A stretch of DNA of 64,000 bases from NCBI GenBank assembly GCA_905250125.1, contig CAJNOL010000624.1:1-64000 (forward strand), in the 5' to 3' direction. Shown here one piece after another: positions 37,201-49,493 of the stretch; position 1 is the first letter of the stretch, and each line of letters begins with the position of its first letter. The notes under the pieces are model-generated. The model saw nothing but the letters and a program-made list of their open reading frames with translations, was not told the origin of the DNA and made no database searches. The position numbers and the translations under genes are program-made. Origin of the DNA: Rotaria sordida. Its lineage: Eukaryota > Rotifera > Eurotatoria > Philodinida > Philodinidae.

Positions 37201-38916
37201 ATGAGGTAACTATTCATGAAGATTTCAAATATCAATGAAATTCTCCGAGGAGAGATTGGAATGAAAGCAAGAAATTATTAAAAGAATAAATGATACATTG
37301 TGAGATACTCTTTAAATGAGTTTATTGAAATGGTTTTCTTTCTACTACAATCTATTCTAAATCTATATGTCGTCTTCAATTGATATTTATTGTTAAATTT
37401 TCGGATTAATTATTAGTAAATATAATTCCATTTTCTATTCGAATATTTAATATTGAACAGATTAGATTATAACGCCAAATGTTATTTTCAAAGACCTGCC
37501 ATGTCAACAGCTTTGAAATAGTTTCTTTCTACAAATCTTTTGTAGTATAGATATATGTTACAAGTATTTGAACATTGAAATGTTGATTTCATGTATAGTC
37601 ATATACGCATTGAATAGAACAAAGTTCGTAGTTATACATTGACTATTAAATCTCTTTCATTCAAATCTCTAATCAAAAACAAATTCTAACTGATTTCTAA
37701 TACATGTGCTACTCTGCAGTAGTTTCTTTCTTTAATTGTTACATTGCTCCAAAATCAATTAAATTCTATTGAAGTAAAAATATTTCCTCAAAAATTCAAA
37801 CATAGATATGAAAATCCGATCAAATTTTTGATTCACATAATAATTCATATTTTGCTGCATCAAAATATATTCAATCAAATAACAAAATTTTATATAATTT
37901 TTCTTTTTTTAATACTAAATGATAATGTCTTATAACTCGAAGGCATTGATACAATAAATAAGCGAATAAAATATTTTCTTTTCTAAATCAGATACAGTGC
38001 GCTCAAAATTAATCACATACTTAATAGATGATTTCGTTTTCCTAATATTTAACGAAAGATTCAACATTTTGCATTACCAATTTTAATAAAATATAGTTCA
38101 TAATTTATTATCATCAATTATCAACTCCTTTCCGTTAGATAACAGAAAAAAAATGAAAAATGATATCCTTTAACTTCTTTTCACATTGATTATATTGAAA
38201 AAAAAACTGCGTATCTGGTGATGTTGAACCAGCAGTAGTGGCGGAGTCAGAACATTACCATCTCTCTTATTATGAATGAACAATAGCACCTTCGCTAAAT
38301 GCATCGTTTTATCAAGATTACATGATATCAATAGAGTAGCTGTACTTTTCACTATCCTTTCCAAAACAATAGCGAAGCTAAAGTTTTAGTGTCGCTGTTA
38401 GCTACTCTACTGGTAATTTGTATCCTGGATAATATAACACGCATAGCAATAGCACTATCCACCATTATCCAACCAAAACACACCGGATGTTAGTGTTCTG
38501 CCTCCATTGCAAACCAGCAATTTCAAGGACTTATTTTTTTTCTTGAGAGATTTTTCTATAAATCGCAGTTATATATCTTATCACTAAACGGAAGGAAGTA
38601 GACTGAAGTTAGACACTTAGGGTGAACGATCAACTAAGACTCTCGGTTGCCCATAACTCTTAAAATATAACAAAAAAACAAAGTCATCTCTGTTGACTAT
38701 ATGATAAATTTTGAGCGTCATTGTATTTACTTTGTTGTTTTTCTTCTAGTCAAAAAGTAATAGTATTCGAAGAACATGAAACAATTATCTTTGTTTTTCT
38801 TTAGTTGGTAGTCTTCATCGAAATAATATATTAAACTACTTGGTTAATTTGCAACAAAATTCTATTCTAAAAACAAAATGTTTAATTGATATTAATGTGA
38901 AAAAGATTTTCAAATA
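34275..38916. other. 4.6 kb gene-poor gap with decayed coding traces
   Basis: There is no intact gene. Between about 35,000 and 35,390 (plus) short open pieces read like old exons (MTERCWFALAGYF; DVEMYVEYMVYLVEAL; a 56-codon frame with NNDMWQKRHDNNYILQCVF). They are in different frames and interrupted, so this may be a dead gene of unknown family. A hAT-like end (TAGTGGCGGAGTCAG) lies at 38,232. The rest is AT-rich with no array seen. Confidence 0.4.
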
Positions 38917-40360
38917 TCATTTTTGTGGTGTTGAATAATATCGATGTGGTCTAGTTGATTTTTGTCGATTAGCACCAGTTTGTTTTCCTTTTGTTGTTGG
39001 TATATCAGGAAGAATTGGTATATGTTCAATTTCTTCTTCTAAACGTTCAAGTTCAGCAGCTGATTTTAAACTTTTATATAATTTCCATTCATCACGTTCT
39101 TCATGTTCAACTAAATCTAAATCAAAATCAGCATCACTTCGTCTTGTACTTTTATGTAATAAATATTGTCGAGCATGTTCACTTAATTTTGGTGCTAATG
39201 CTTTCATTAATATATCAAGTATATCTTTTATTTGAGCTTCTTTAGCTAAATCAACAGCTGTCATACCTTCCCAATTATTTAATAATGGATTTGCACCATT
39301 ATCAATTAGAAAACGAACAATTGGTGCATGATTAAACATAGTTGCAGCATGTAAACACTGAAATAGGAAGAAAAAAAAACAAAATTCTAAATTTATAAAA
39401 TAAGATAAAATTTATTTAACAAACTGATTCTCCATTTTTAAGTAATTCAAGATTTGGTTTATATTTGAGCAATTTTTGAACTAATGATTCATATCCTTTT
39501 TGACATGCTTTAAATAATGGTGTTGCACCATCTTCACGTGCTAAATCAATTGTTTCTTTTATATTATCAACATTTTCAGTAATATAATCAAATATTGTTT
39601 CATGTCCATGTTGTACAACAAGAAATAATGGTGTAATACCATCTAAACGTTGTATATTTAAATTACATTGACCAGTTGATATAAGTATTTGTACAACAGA
39701 TAAATGTCCATTTTGACATGCAAGCATTATAGATGTTGTACCATCATTCATTTTTGCATTTATATTTGCTTGTGAATTAATTAATAATTGAACAATATCA
39801 GTAAAACCACGTTCACATACAACATGTAATGGTGCTGAACCATCAAATGTTGCTAAATCAACAATAGCTTTATATTTATTTAAAAGAAGTTCAACAATAC
39901 GTGTATGATGATATAATGCAGCAAAATAAAGTGGAGAAGCACCTGTTATACGTCGAGCATTTGGATCAGCACCATTACTTAAAAGATAATCAGCACATGA
40001 ATAATGTCCACGTGCACATGATAATAATAATGCTGTTGAATTTTCTTTATCACGACAATCAATTTGTATACGTGCTTTAGTTACAAGTTCTTGTAAAACA
40101 TTTAAATTTCCTGTTAAAGCAGCTACATGAAATTTTTGATTTAATGCACGATCAGGTGGACCTGATGATGTTGGACGAGGAGATGGTGATGGAGAACGTG
40201 AAGATAATTTTGTATTTCTTGATAATGAAGTATTAAGCAAATGACGACCATTTTCAGTTGGTTTTATTGTTTTTTTGTCATTATTTTCATCATTATCATT
40301 ATCATCATCATCTGTTTGCTGATGATTTATCTCAGGTATTATGATAGAATTGTCACTCAT
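38917..40360 (-). CDS. ANKRD29: ANKRD29-like ankyrin repeat protein, 2 exons
   Basis: Exon 1 (40360-39425, ATG of MSDNS) and exon 2 (39357-38917) join in phase 0 across a 67-bp intron, giving 458 residues. Residues 1-80 are acidic then Ser/Pro-rich and probably disordered. About eight ankyrin repeats follow (about 84-345), for example TALLLSCARGHYSCADYLLSN, APLHVVCERGFTDIVQLLIN and ATPLFKACQKGYESLVQKLL. The junction NLELLKNGES-CLHAATMFNHAPIVRFLID aligns with TLGILKNGTSALHAAVLSGN of human ANKRD29, supporting that orthology group. The C-terminal 110 residues are charged, with a short coiled coil (SAAELERLEEEIEHIP), and have no match in ANKRD29 (about 300 residues). Role unknown beyond protein binding. 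Confidence 0.82.
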
Positions 40361-43300
40361 TGATATAATAGTCAATTACATTCAAAATTTAATTTCAATT
40401 ATGTTCGAAACATTAATGAAAATTTGTTTCTTTCGGTAGATGATATTAATACGAGGATAAAAACAGTAGATAAGTAATAGAAGCAACAGAGAATCACAAA
40501 AACAGAAGAATCAACCAGTCATCTACGAGAGAAAGAAGGAACTTTTTCTTCGTTGTTACTATACATACAACGTTTTTGTATTACAAATAGAGAATAGTGA
40601 GATAAGCTAGCAAAGAGGGAAAAAAATATATATCTTCCTTGAGGATACTAATATGTGCAGAGAAAAGAATATGTAGGCGGCTTTTTTTTTCCTCTTCATA
40701 TATCGATGTCGGTTATAGCCTAAGTTTAGCTCATTCATGTCTTTTAGGCCTTGTCTTTTTACATATTTCTTCGTCAATGTGGCAGAGTATATACGAGAGA
40801 AAGTCAGATAGAAATAGAACAATGAAGTAATACAGAAAAAGATTTGTTGATTTTCCGCACTGGATATTTTTATAATAAAATAAATATAAATATTTTCTTT
40901 CATGTTTGAATAATAAAAGTAATTGAAAAAATGTGAAAATTAGAATTCACCAAAATTATTCATAAAATAACAAACAAAATATATACAAATTTATCATTGA
41001 TTCAAAAATTTTGATACAAATACACATCTACACACATTCAAATGAATAGTTCTTTCAATAATGGAACTCAACTTAAATTTTTTTTTTTTGTTGTATCTTA
41101 TTAATATAATTTAAATCTAATAATCTTTTACTAACGAATAAATAATTTAGTTCTACAACAGGACATTACGTAAGATTCATACATGAATTTTTATTTTATC
41201 CATGCAAATAGTCGATAATACAAAAGAAATAACATATGCCGTTATTTATCACTGTAGAGCAAGAAAGAACATATAATCGTTATCATAAAATGTCGTATTT
41301 GTATACATAATCTTACTCTTTATTTTTCATACATTCAAATTTATCTATATTGCTTGATTATATTTTTTTTATGCTTCTATCTCTTATGACTGGCTTCTTT
41401 TTTTTTCTTCTTACTCATGCAATAAGGTCATTTATTTTTTTGTCTCTAATCTATCAGAAGACGAGCATTGTATATATACAGTTTTTATTATATAGTGTTA
41501 TTCTACAAATGAAGTGATATATAATTACATTTGTACTATTGAAATATGAAGAAAAAAACACAGATGACAATATTTATCATTGCTCTTATTGAGATACAAT
41601 TACGTTCAACTTAATTATCGATAAGTATACAAGACATTATTTTTATCAATGCTATATATAGCAACAGTATGTTTCTCATACTGACGCTTTTGAACATATG
41701 ATATTCTAATTATATATAGTAATCTATTGCTTAAAATTCATTAATTGGATACAATCGATGATCATATTGAAGATACAATAGTTCTTCTTAATGTAGGTCT
41801 TTTACATAAATAAGATTCTCGGCGAACTCGAATGAGTTTAACATGTTTTAATTTTTTATATGAAAATCGAATAAGTAATGATGATATGCTTTATATATTG
41901 AATTTATTCATTATAGAATCTATTTGATGAATTTAAAAAACAAATAAGAGGAACAATCATTTATTTAAATTAAAAAACAAACACGTTTTTTTGCGTTCAT
42001 AAAGCATTCATATCACTTTACATCTCCATACCTTACGTTCAGGAGATTTTCAGGGATTAGACTACGAAGTTTGTGTTATTGTCATCTGAAAATGTAATGG
42101 AAGTTTGTTTTGTATAGTCTTCCTATTATTATTTAAAATGAAGATGAAGTATAAATATATATTGTATGTCAATCGAAGTACTTGTCTATGTACATTAGAT
42201 TATCTTTGTATGAGACACATCACTATAGATGATGCTACCTATCACTACCTTTATATTAGTTATATTATTCAATAATATAGTAAAGACAGAAGAATTACAA
42301 ATTAATTTGGAGTGTGAGTGAAGAAATGGTCCACATTCACATCCTCATTTCATTGTAGATCCCAAAAATGTGTTTCTAAGATGCACAAGATTTTATTGCC
42401 TGTGAAAAATAATTGTTTATTTTGAAGATCTAATTCTACAAAAAAAATTTCTTAATTACTCTATACATCATTATTTGTCCACATAGTCTCAACGATTATT
42501 CATAAAATCTTCGAGAATCTTTGAGAATCAAACTGATTGTTATATATTCGTACACTAGGCAACATCTTCATATGTTTATCTCAAAAATTATTTTTTTTTT
42601 TTGGCAAGAACCAAGTTTTCTGAGAGAATTCTTAAAAGATATGACAATCGTTAATTTTATTCATCTTTTTTTTTCTGTGAATAAAAATAAAGCATCTTAC
42701 TATTTTAATATTAATTATAAATAGAATGTATGTAGATTTTTTAGAAATTATATAAAAAACGAGAAAAATTATTCATAAATAAGAATGAAATTTAATCTTA
42801 AGAAATTCAATGGTTATTCAGCGTAAAGGCTAACGAGGGAACTCATTCCGATTTCAATAACCTTTTGTCTATAGATGCTACAAAATGTTCTAATAAAAAC
42901 CCTGAAAACATTTACATTCCTATTGATATGTGACTAAGCTCGTCGAATTTTGATCTGAAATTTTGTGTATATAGAGAACTCAACTAGACTAACGCCCATA
43001 AAAAAATTCAAAAGTTTAAAACAAAGTCTCTTCGAGATAAGAGGATGTGGATATGGGAATGTAGTGATGTTTGGATTTACGTATGATCGTGTGTCCGTGG
43101 CTAGTAGTGTGACATGTGCACCCTGATCCACACTTAGACTTACAGCCAAATGCACAATCACCTTCGTGAAAGAATGTTTCGATGAAGCATTCAAATGATC
43201 ACAGTTAATAGTTAGAAGATTTTCTCTTGACGATATCCGAAATAATATTCTATTAAAATTTTCCTGTTAATTGATCATTGATGTTATCGAACAAGTATTT

Positions 43301-44721
43301 ATATAATGGTAGCTCGTGAAAAAATGAAAAGAATATATCATTACCCTTATGAGTGTACGATAAATAATGTTTCTTTTTCAATATTCGATTATATCATGTA
43401 AAAATATTCAAGATTTATTTTGTTGTTTTAAGATTTTCTTTAAATATTGCTGGTAGAAAAATGCATCTGTTAATAATTGCAAGAAATAATTCAAATTCGA
43501 ATATAAAAATATAAATGAAATGAAAAACATTCATCAGTGATATTTACCAAATCCAAGGACCAAGAATCATAAAGCTGGTTTTCATCTAGGATCCGATGAG
43601 ATCATGTTGAATTTACATCTGAACATTGCTTGATTCCTTCCTCTCGTATAATTAGCTGAAAATTAACAACTTTATTTTTCACTTATTATTATTTTCAATT
43701 ATTCAATAATAAAATTAAAATGAAGAGAAAAGTAGAATCAATAATTTATATATTGTCTATTTGTTGAGTTGTATAACTTTCATTCTCACTGTAAACAGTC
43801 GTTTGAGAGCATGAATATTTGAACTGGATTAGTGAAAAATGATTTCACGTCATCATAAAAAGTACTACAAATATATTTTGGATGTTGTCTAATAATCACG
43901 AAAAGCAAAACTATTAGACTGTTTGTTACTATGAGATTTTGTTAGATTCGAGGAATTTCCACTGTTGGATATCATTGGATTCGACGGGATGACTCCAATC
44001 TGGGATGCATCCAAAATATTCATTGTTATGATTATTTTTAGAGATTAAAAACCATCCTAATAGCAAACAGACAAATTTTCTGATAGTTAGAAAATCATAT
44101 TGAACACTTTATATTTTTTTTCTTTCTTTTAGTGTAACATCAAGGATAAGACATTCGATTTCTTGAACGCCTATATCAAATATCCAAAGCTAGTTAAACC
44201 TACTTTTTCTAATGCTTTTGTATGATATCAATAGTACAAATTTAATTTCACCAAAAGGCAGTAATCGTTTAAATCAGTAGTGGATTTAGAGCGAGGCACC
44301 GGATGGCGGTTATACCTTTCTTCTGAAAACTTTTTCAATCTTTCTCAGCAGAAAATGCTCAAAAATAAGTTGAAATCCAAGATTTGCTACTAGTTAAAAT
44401 TCTACTATTACCAATTATTGAATGTAACATACGTTAATCATTACTAGTCTAACTTCGATTGAGTCTTTATGTAATTGATAACGATAATATTTGGGATGTA
44501 TAATCAGTTAGTATACGATTGTTTTGAATTCAATCTTTTTTTTTGTAAGACGATTTTTTAATTTATTCATCTATTTTAATTGTTTATGTCAAGAAAAAAA
44601 AAACAACACAAACTCAATAGAGATATTTTAATATAAATTTCATTAAAAAGCGCTAATGAATACACCCATGAACAACAAATAAAAAGCACTAAGTTATTTA
44701 AAAATGAACTATATATTGTCG
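40361..44721. other. 4.3 kb gene-poor gap
   Basis: No exon was supported. It holds the second copy of a dispersed repeat (42,825-43,050), a G-richer stretch at 43,040-43,160 with GATGTGGATATGGG words, and a hAT-like end (AGTAGTGGATTTAGAG) at 44,278. The first 600 bp contain A/T runs and may be the promoter of the ankyrin gene. Confidence 0.45.
42825..43050. repeat. Dispersed repeat family, copy 2
   Basis: This copy aligns with 6540-6835, including CCTTTTGTCTATAGATGCT, CTATTGATATGTGACTAAGC, TTTTGATCTGAAATTTTGTG, GAGAACTCAACTAGACTAACG and TCTCTTCGAGATA. It lacks about 70 bp present in copy 1 and has no inverted second arm. Confidence 0.55.
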
Positions 44722-45386
44722 CTAATTTTTTTTTTCATTTTCTGCTTCTTCTTCTTCTCCACCTTCACCTTCTCCTTCTTCACCTTCTCCTTCTCCACCT
44801 TCTCCTTCTCCTCCTTCTCCTTCTCCTTCATTATTTTCATCTCCACCTTGTTCTTCTCTACCAGCATCTTCATCATTTTCACCAGTTGGTGTTGGATGTG
44901 GAGGAGGAGGAACAGGTTGATGACCACCACCACCATGACTACTTCCACCACTTTGTACTACTGTCCATAAAGCTTTGTGATGATCAGTTGTTTGTTTTTG
45001 TATATTAAATCCATTTCGTCGAAGAACATCAAGAACACGTTGTGGACCCTCTTGACAAAGAACACCTTCTTGATGATCAGATAATAAATCATTTGAAATA
45101 TTTTCTTGTAAAATTCGAATCTATGAAAATAAAAAAGAACAAAAAAAATTTTTACTATTTTTTTCCATATTAAAAAAGAAGTTTAATAATAAATAAAAAT
45201 TTACAAAATTATCTATTAACATACAACACATAAAGGAAAACAAAATAAATCATTTAATCGTTTATTTTGATTAATACATACCACATCTGGTGGGATCTTA
45301 TAATGTTGTACACCAGTTGAATGAATAAGTGTTGGACCACTTTGTGAATTATTTAAATCACATGATAAAGTTAATTGAAGTACCAT
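44722..45386 (-). CDS. GCHFR: GFRP-like protein with acidic Gly/Glu tail, 2 exons
   Basis: Exon 1 (45386-45282) and exon 2 (45120-44722) join in phase 0 across a 161-bp intron, giving 167 residues. The N-terminal 92 residues follow GTP cyclohydrolase I feedback regulatory protein. LQLTLSCDLNNSQSGPTLIH parallels LLISTQIRMEVGPTMV, and QRVLDVLRRNGFNIQKQT with ALWTVVQSG parallels RIVLDKLERRGFRVLSMT with LVWCLHKE. GFRP forms pentamers that cap GTP cyclohydrolase I and mediate tetrahydrobiopterin inhibition and phenylalanine stimulation. The last 75 residues are foreign to known GFRP (84 residues in human): a Gly/His/Pro linker, then a GEGEGGEGE-type acidic repeat ending in KKN. The tail is encoded by a near-pure GAAGGA/GGTGGA tract that could expand or contract. 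Confidence 0.78.
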
Positions 45387-47216
45387 AGATATATTTATCT
45401 TGTTGTAAAAACAAAAAGAGTACTACAGAATTTCTTATCTTATAATGCACAAGCTTGCTCTTGCTTTCTTTTTCTTTTTCTTGTAATGTAATGATACTAT
45501 ATATTAAGATATGTCTTATTTTCCTTCTCTGCCAAACACAAACGCATCAAAAAAAGAAAGAAAGAAAGAAAAAAAAAACCATCACGTTACCACAAAAGGA
45601 ATCAGTAAATAATAAAAGAAGGGCAGATCGGCTAACATTCTCATACCGTAGAGAAAGCAACAAAGAATATCCGATGAATAATACGAGAATAAAATATATT
45701 CATCGAAGCAAAGGAAAACAAAACTAGCAACAACTATAATAAATATTAATCATTTTCTTCTTGTTATTATGATTCTGAATAGTATTTTCTAACAATAAAA
45801 AGAAAACCAACACAAAAGATCTAAAAAAGAATCAATCAATTATTTACAAAAATAAGTAAAAATCTTGTGAGAAAACTATTTCTATAATTATTAATTGATA
45901 TTTTTATAATTATCATCATTGTTTTTTTTCTTTCCTGTTGATATATAAGATAGTATTTATTTCAATTTCAATAGCTATTAATCAAAAAAATTCTGTCTGG
46001 AAGTATTTTTCTTCATCTAATAATTCATTCAAATCGATAGAAATATCTATGAGATAATAGAAAAAATCGTTGTTTTTTGTTTCTTCTATGAAGTTGTAAA
46101 TGAGGATGAAAAACTCGAACATTACCTTGATTTGAAAGTCAATATGTCTATCTTACATGGATATGTGATGACACTTTATCATACTATGAGAAACTATATC
46201 ACAATAATACTGTGATGACATTTTTTTTTCCAGTAAAGCTAATTTTAGAACTGTTGAAATGCACTATATATAAAATGCTTAATAGATTGCACAAGAACAC
46301 AAATATTTGAGTATATATTTCAAACTATTTCAATTAATAGATACTGTAATTTTAGAACTCTTCTTCATAGTTGCATTTTTTTGCTTAGCAAAGATTTTTT
46401 CTTTAATAGCTAATTGATCTATACTCTATTGTTTATTTTAAATCTTCCTATTTCGAAAAACAATAAAACAAGATTAAATTTAATATGATAGTTTGTTAAT
46501 ACAAAGAAGAATCTCTAATATGAATACAATGATATTCAATACTATTGTATTATCAAATATTCATGTTTTGATAAAAGTATATATTTATTATTTATTTCTA
46601 TCTTAAAAAATTCATATTGCTGTGTTAGTATTTTTTGTCATGAAATTTTTTCAATATTCATTTTCTATTATTACACAAGTAACGTTCATCGTCAAGCGAT
46701 TCACTTAGCCCTAGACTGATAGAATACATGTACGGATGGAATAGCATAAAAAGCTACATTAAAAAAGTAATACGCAACATTGATAATATGACCAGTATAC
46801 CTTAGGCGACCAGAAAACTTAATTTGGAGAATTCTCACTCTAAGTAAAGATGATGCATTTACAAATTTAATTTTTTTTTATCATTTTTGTTTAATTTTTT
46901 TTTGCTTTTATGAATATAAATAGCGCCCAATAAGATTAGACAACAATACGATTTTTTTATAATTATATTGGCGCTATTTGTACGTACAAAAATATGAATT
47001 ATATTATTCATAAAATTTGAGTTTTATTAATCAATATTTTATGCTTAAATTCACGCATTAATTCTAAACTATTAATAAATTAGATATTCATTGATACAAC
47101 ATTGCACAATCAATCTTACAATAATGAATAATTTTAACGATTTCTTTAAATCCATACTGCTCTTTTGGTCTGACTCTCACTAATTAAATGCTTGTGTAAG
47201 TAAGCCGTTTTACATC
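45387..47216. other. Gap upstream of GFRP gene; left part of a duplication
   Basis: There is no gene. The part 46,320-46,690 is clearly paralogous to 62,183-62,545, for example TAATATGATAGTTTGTTAAT, ATTCATGTTTTGATAAA and TTTTTTGTCATGAAATTTTT. In the second copy this segment is directly followed by the sequence that here starts 2.4 kb later at about 49,115. Confidence 0.6.
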
Positions 47217-47600
47217 ACTACCCAAATTATAGTTATTCCATTGACATTTTACCCATGATTATTATGGGTTCATTTACATCAGTCTTTAGATGGTCATTTG
47301 TACCATAGTTACCGGAATAGTTGTTTGTACCATGATTGCTATATGGTCACTTGTGCCATAGTTATGTGGTCGTTTCTACCACAAAAATGACCGTTTGTGC
47401 CATAGTTACATACTCATTTGTACCATAGTTACCTAGTTAATTTTAGTAAAAAAATGGCCGTTTGTGCCAAAAAAATGGTCACTTGTGCCAAAAAAATGGC
47501 CATTTGTGGCACGAAAATGGTCACTTGTGCCAAAAAAGTGGTCGTTTATGCCATAAAAATGGTCACGTGTGCCAAAAAATGACCATTTTGACTGCGTTAC
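47217..47600. repeat. Degenerate tandem repeat, about 21-bp unit
   Basis: Repeated words AAAAAATGGTCACTTGTGCC and variants (TTTGTACCATAGTTAC) run for about 370 bp, more regular towards the right. On the minus strand it reads as NDHFFGTSDHF-type low complexity, which is not a gene. Confidence 0.8.
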
Positions 47601-47764
47601 CGACAGACAGACAGACACAGGTGAATTTCGATTTCTAGACGCTAGCCTTTCAGTCTTGGGAATAGAAAGAAAATCTTATTTTATTGGCTTTGCGCGCCAT
47701 TCGAAATATATATTTATTTTTATTTTAACGATCACATAGTTACCATATGGTAACCATACGTGTT

Positions 47765-47802
<38 letters not shown>

Positions 47803-47825
47803 GGACAGACAGACAGACAGACACA
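47765..47825. repeat. (GACA)n microsatellite
   Basis: About 14 units of GACA/CAGA with one interruption (GACGGACA) are followed by CACAGGCGAATTTCCGTTTC. A shorter (GACA)4 at 47,600-47,617 is followed by the near-identical CACAGGTGAATTTCGATTTC. The microsatellite and flank therefore form one duplicated module. Confidence 0.9.
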
Positions 47826-47870
47826 GGCGAATTTCCGTTTCTAGACCCTATACTTTCAGTCTAGGGAATA

Positions 47871-48724
47871 GGGCAGTCAAAAAAAGTAGTGAGAATGATA
47901 ATGTAATAATTCATACGTCAACTAATATGATAATAATAAAATTTTGATAAGACCTATTTTTCTATCATATGGATCAAGATATACGAATGTCTATTTAATG
48001 GATCGTTTCTGAATAACTTTTGATAGAAGCTAGGTAGAGAACTGTAATTTTCATTGTTTGAAAGAGGAAATGAAGATGTATTGAATCGTATATTATACGT
48101 TTTCCTAGTATGTTGTCTGAAATTTGTTTAATCAATTTTCTAAGTATAGAAAAATGGTTTCTTATCAAAAAAAAACAAAACAGCAAAAAATGCTTTTTAC
48201 AGAAATTGCCAGAAAAATAAACTTAAAGCTTCGATTAAAATATCTATAACTTCTGAATGATTAATTCTAAACATCTGAACCTTGTGCAATTTTGTAGACC
48301 TTCCATTGGCGATTTGAATACATACTTGACAATTAAGAATTCATTATGAACACGTCACTGGGTAGGTTTATGTTCAAAGTGGCCTATTGAAAACGTTAAA
48401 AAAGTCATATAAAAAAAAATCTATAATTTACGACTTTGATGCATCTTCATTTCCTCTTTCAAACGATGAAAATCGTAGTTCTCTAGCTAGCTTCTATCAA
48501 AAGTTATTCAGAAACTATCTACTAAATACACATTCGTATGTCCAATCCATATGATAGAAAAATAGGTCTTATCGAAATTTTATTATTATCATATTAGTTG
48601 AAGTATGATTAAATAGCATAGAAAAATAGAACATGATTTTCTCTATCAGACTACATCGTGAGAAAGTTTCCTAAAACTTTTTATAAGAGATTACAGTATC
48701 ACTCTCACTACTTTTTGACTGCCC
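47871..48724. mobile_element. TA-flanked fold-back element (854 bp)
   Basis: The element starts GGGCAGTCAAAAA(AA)GTAGTGAGA and ends in the reverse complement; TA lies on both sides (47,869-47,870 and 48,725-48,726). The arms extend about 230 bp and include TAGGTAGAGAACTGTAATTT against its right-arm complement. The right arm carries about 90 bp extra. TA duplication and CAGTNAAAAA-like ends suggest a Tc1/mariner-type non-autonomous element. No transposase frame. Confidence 0.75.
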
Positions 48725-49493
48725 TATCTATATTACAATATTAATGTAGAAAATAGTATTTTGAAATGGATATGAAGTTTTTCTACAGATACATACAACG
48801 AGATGTCTCAAATTGATTTCTGATTGATTTGTTCCAACTTGATTTTTTCCGGATTTAGTCTACTCCTAATTAAGCCTTTATTTGTCAACTAACTACGATA
48901 AGCAAAATTGAATCACAGAGATAATTTGAGAATATGGAACATATTTCTTGCTCACTCATGCCTTACATCAACATATTGGGTTTCGACAACGCTATTCAAC
49001 AAGAGGTCTTGTTTACACGTTTGACGATGTATTGAGAGCCCAATTAGTTCAGCATCTTTTGATTTCATTCCGTAGTTGTAAAATAAAGCATGACCAATAA
49101 GTGATGACAGAAATAGTAAATATAATGATTAGATTGATGTTTGTATTGTAGAATAACTTGTGAATTTGAATTCTAGATAGTCATCTAATAATATACGAAT
49201 TTTCTCAACATTACTTTCTATCCTCATCGATCTTGATTGAAAATTAATCAGGGCCAAATTGGAAACCGATCAAAATCGATATGAACTCAATTCGAAAACA
49301 ATTAAAACGCGACAGTCTATCTTAAATCCGAACTAGGGACGAGTTGATGATAGATCCTCACGAAGAAATAACGGCAAATTATTACTCTAAAAACTTTGAT
49401 AATCAAAAGTACTTTTTGTCATTTATCATGTGAAATATTTTTAAATAATTTCATAAAAAAAATTTATTTGACTGAAAAAGCACAATATAAAAT
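48725..49493. other. 3' flank of the RBR gene
   Basis: From about 49,115 the sequence matches 62,565-62,940, including GATTAGATTGATGTTTGTAT and TTGTGAATTTGAATTCTAGA, so the duplication extends through the 3' flank. The rest is AT-rich without exons. Confidence 0.6.

Noticed and set aside
40361-40375. Extending the ankyrin protein five residues upstream
   Set aside because: The upstream codon is TTG; the first ATG is at 40,360.
47433-47618. 61-residue minus-strand frame with HFFGTSDHF repeats
   Set aside because: It is the translation of the 21-bp tandem repeat.
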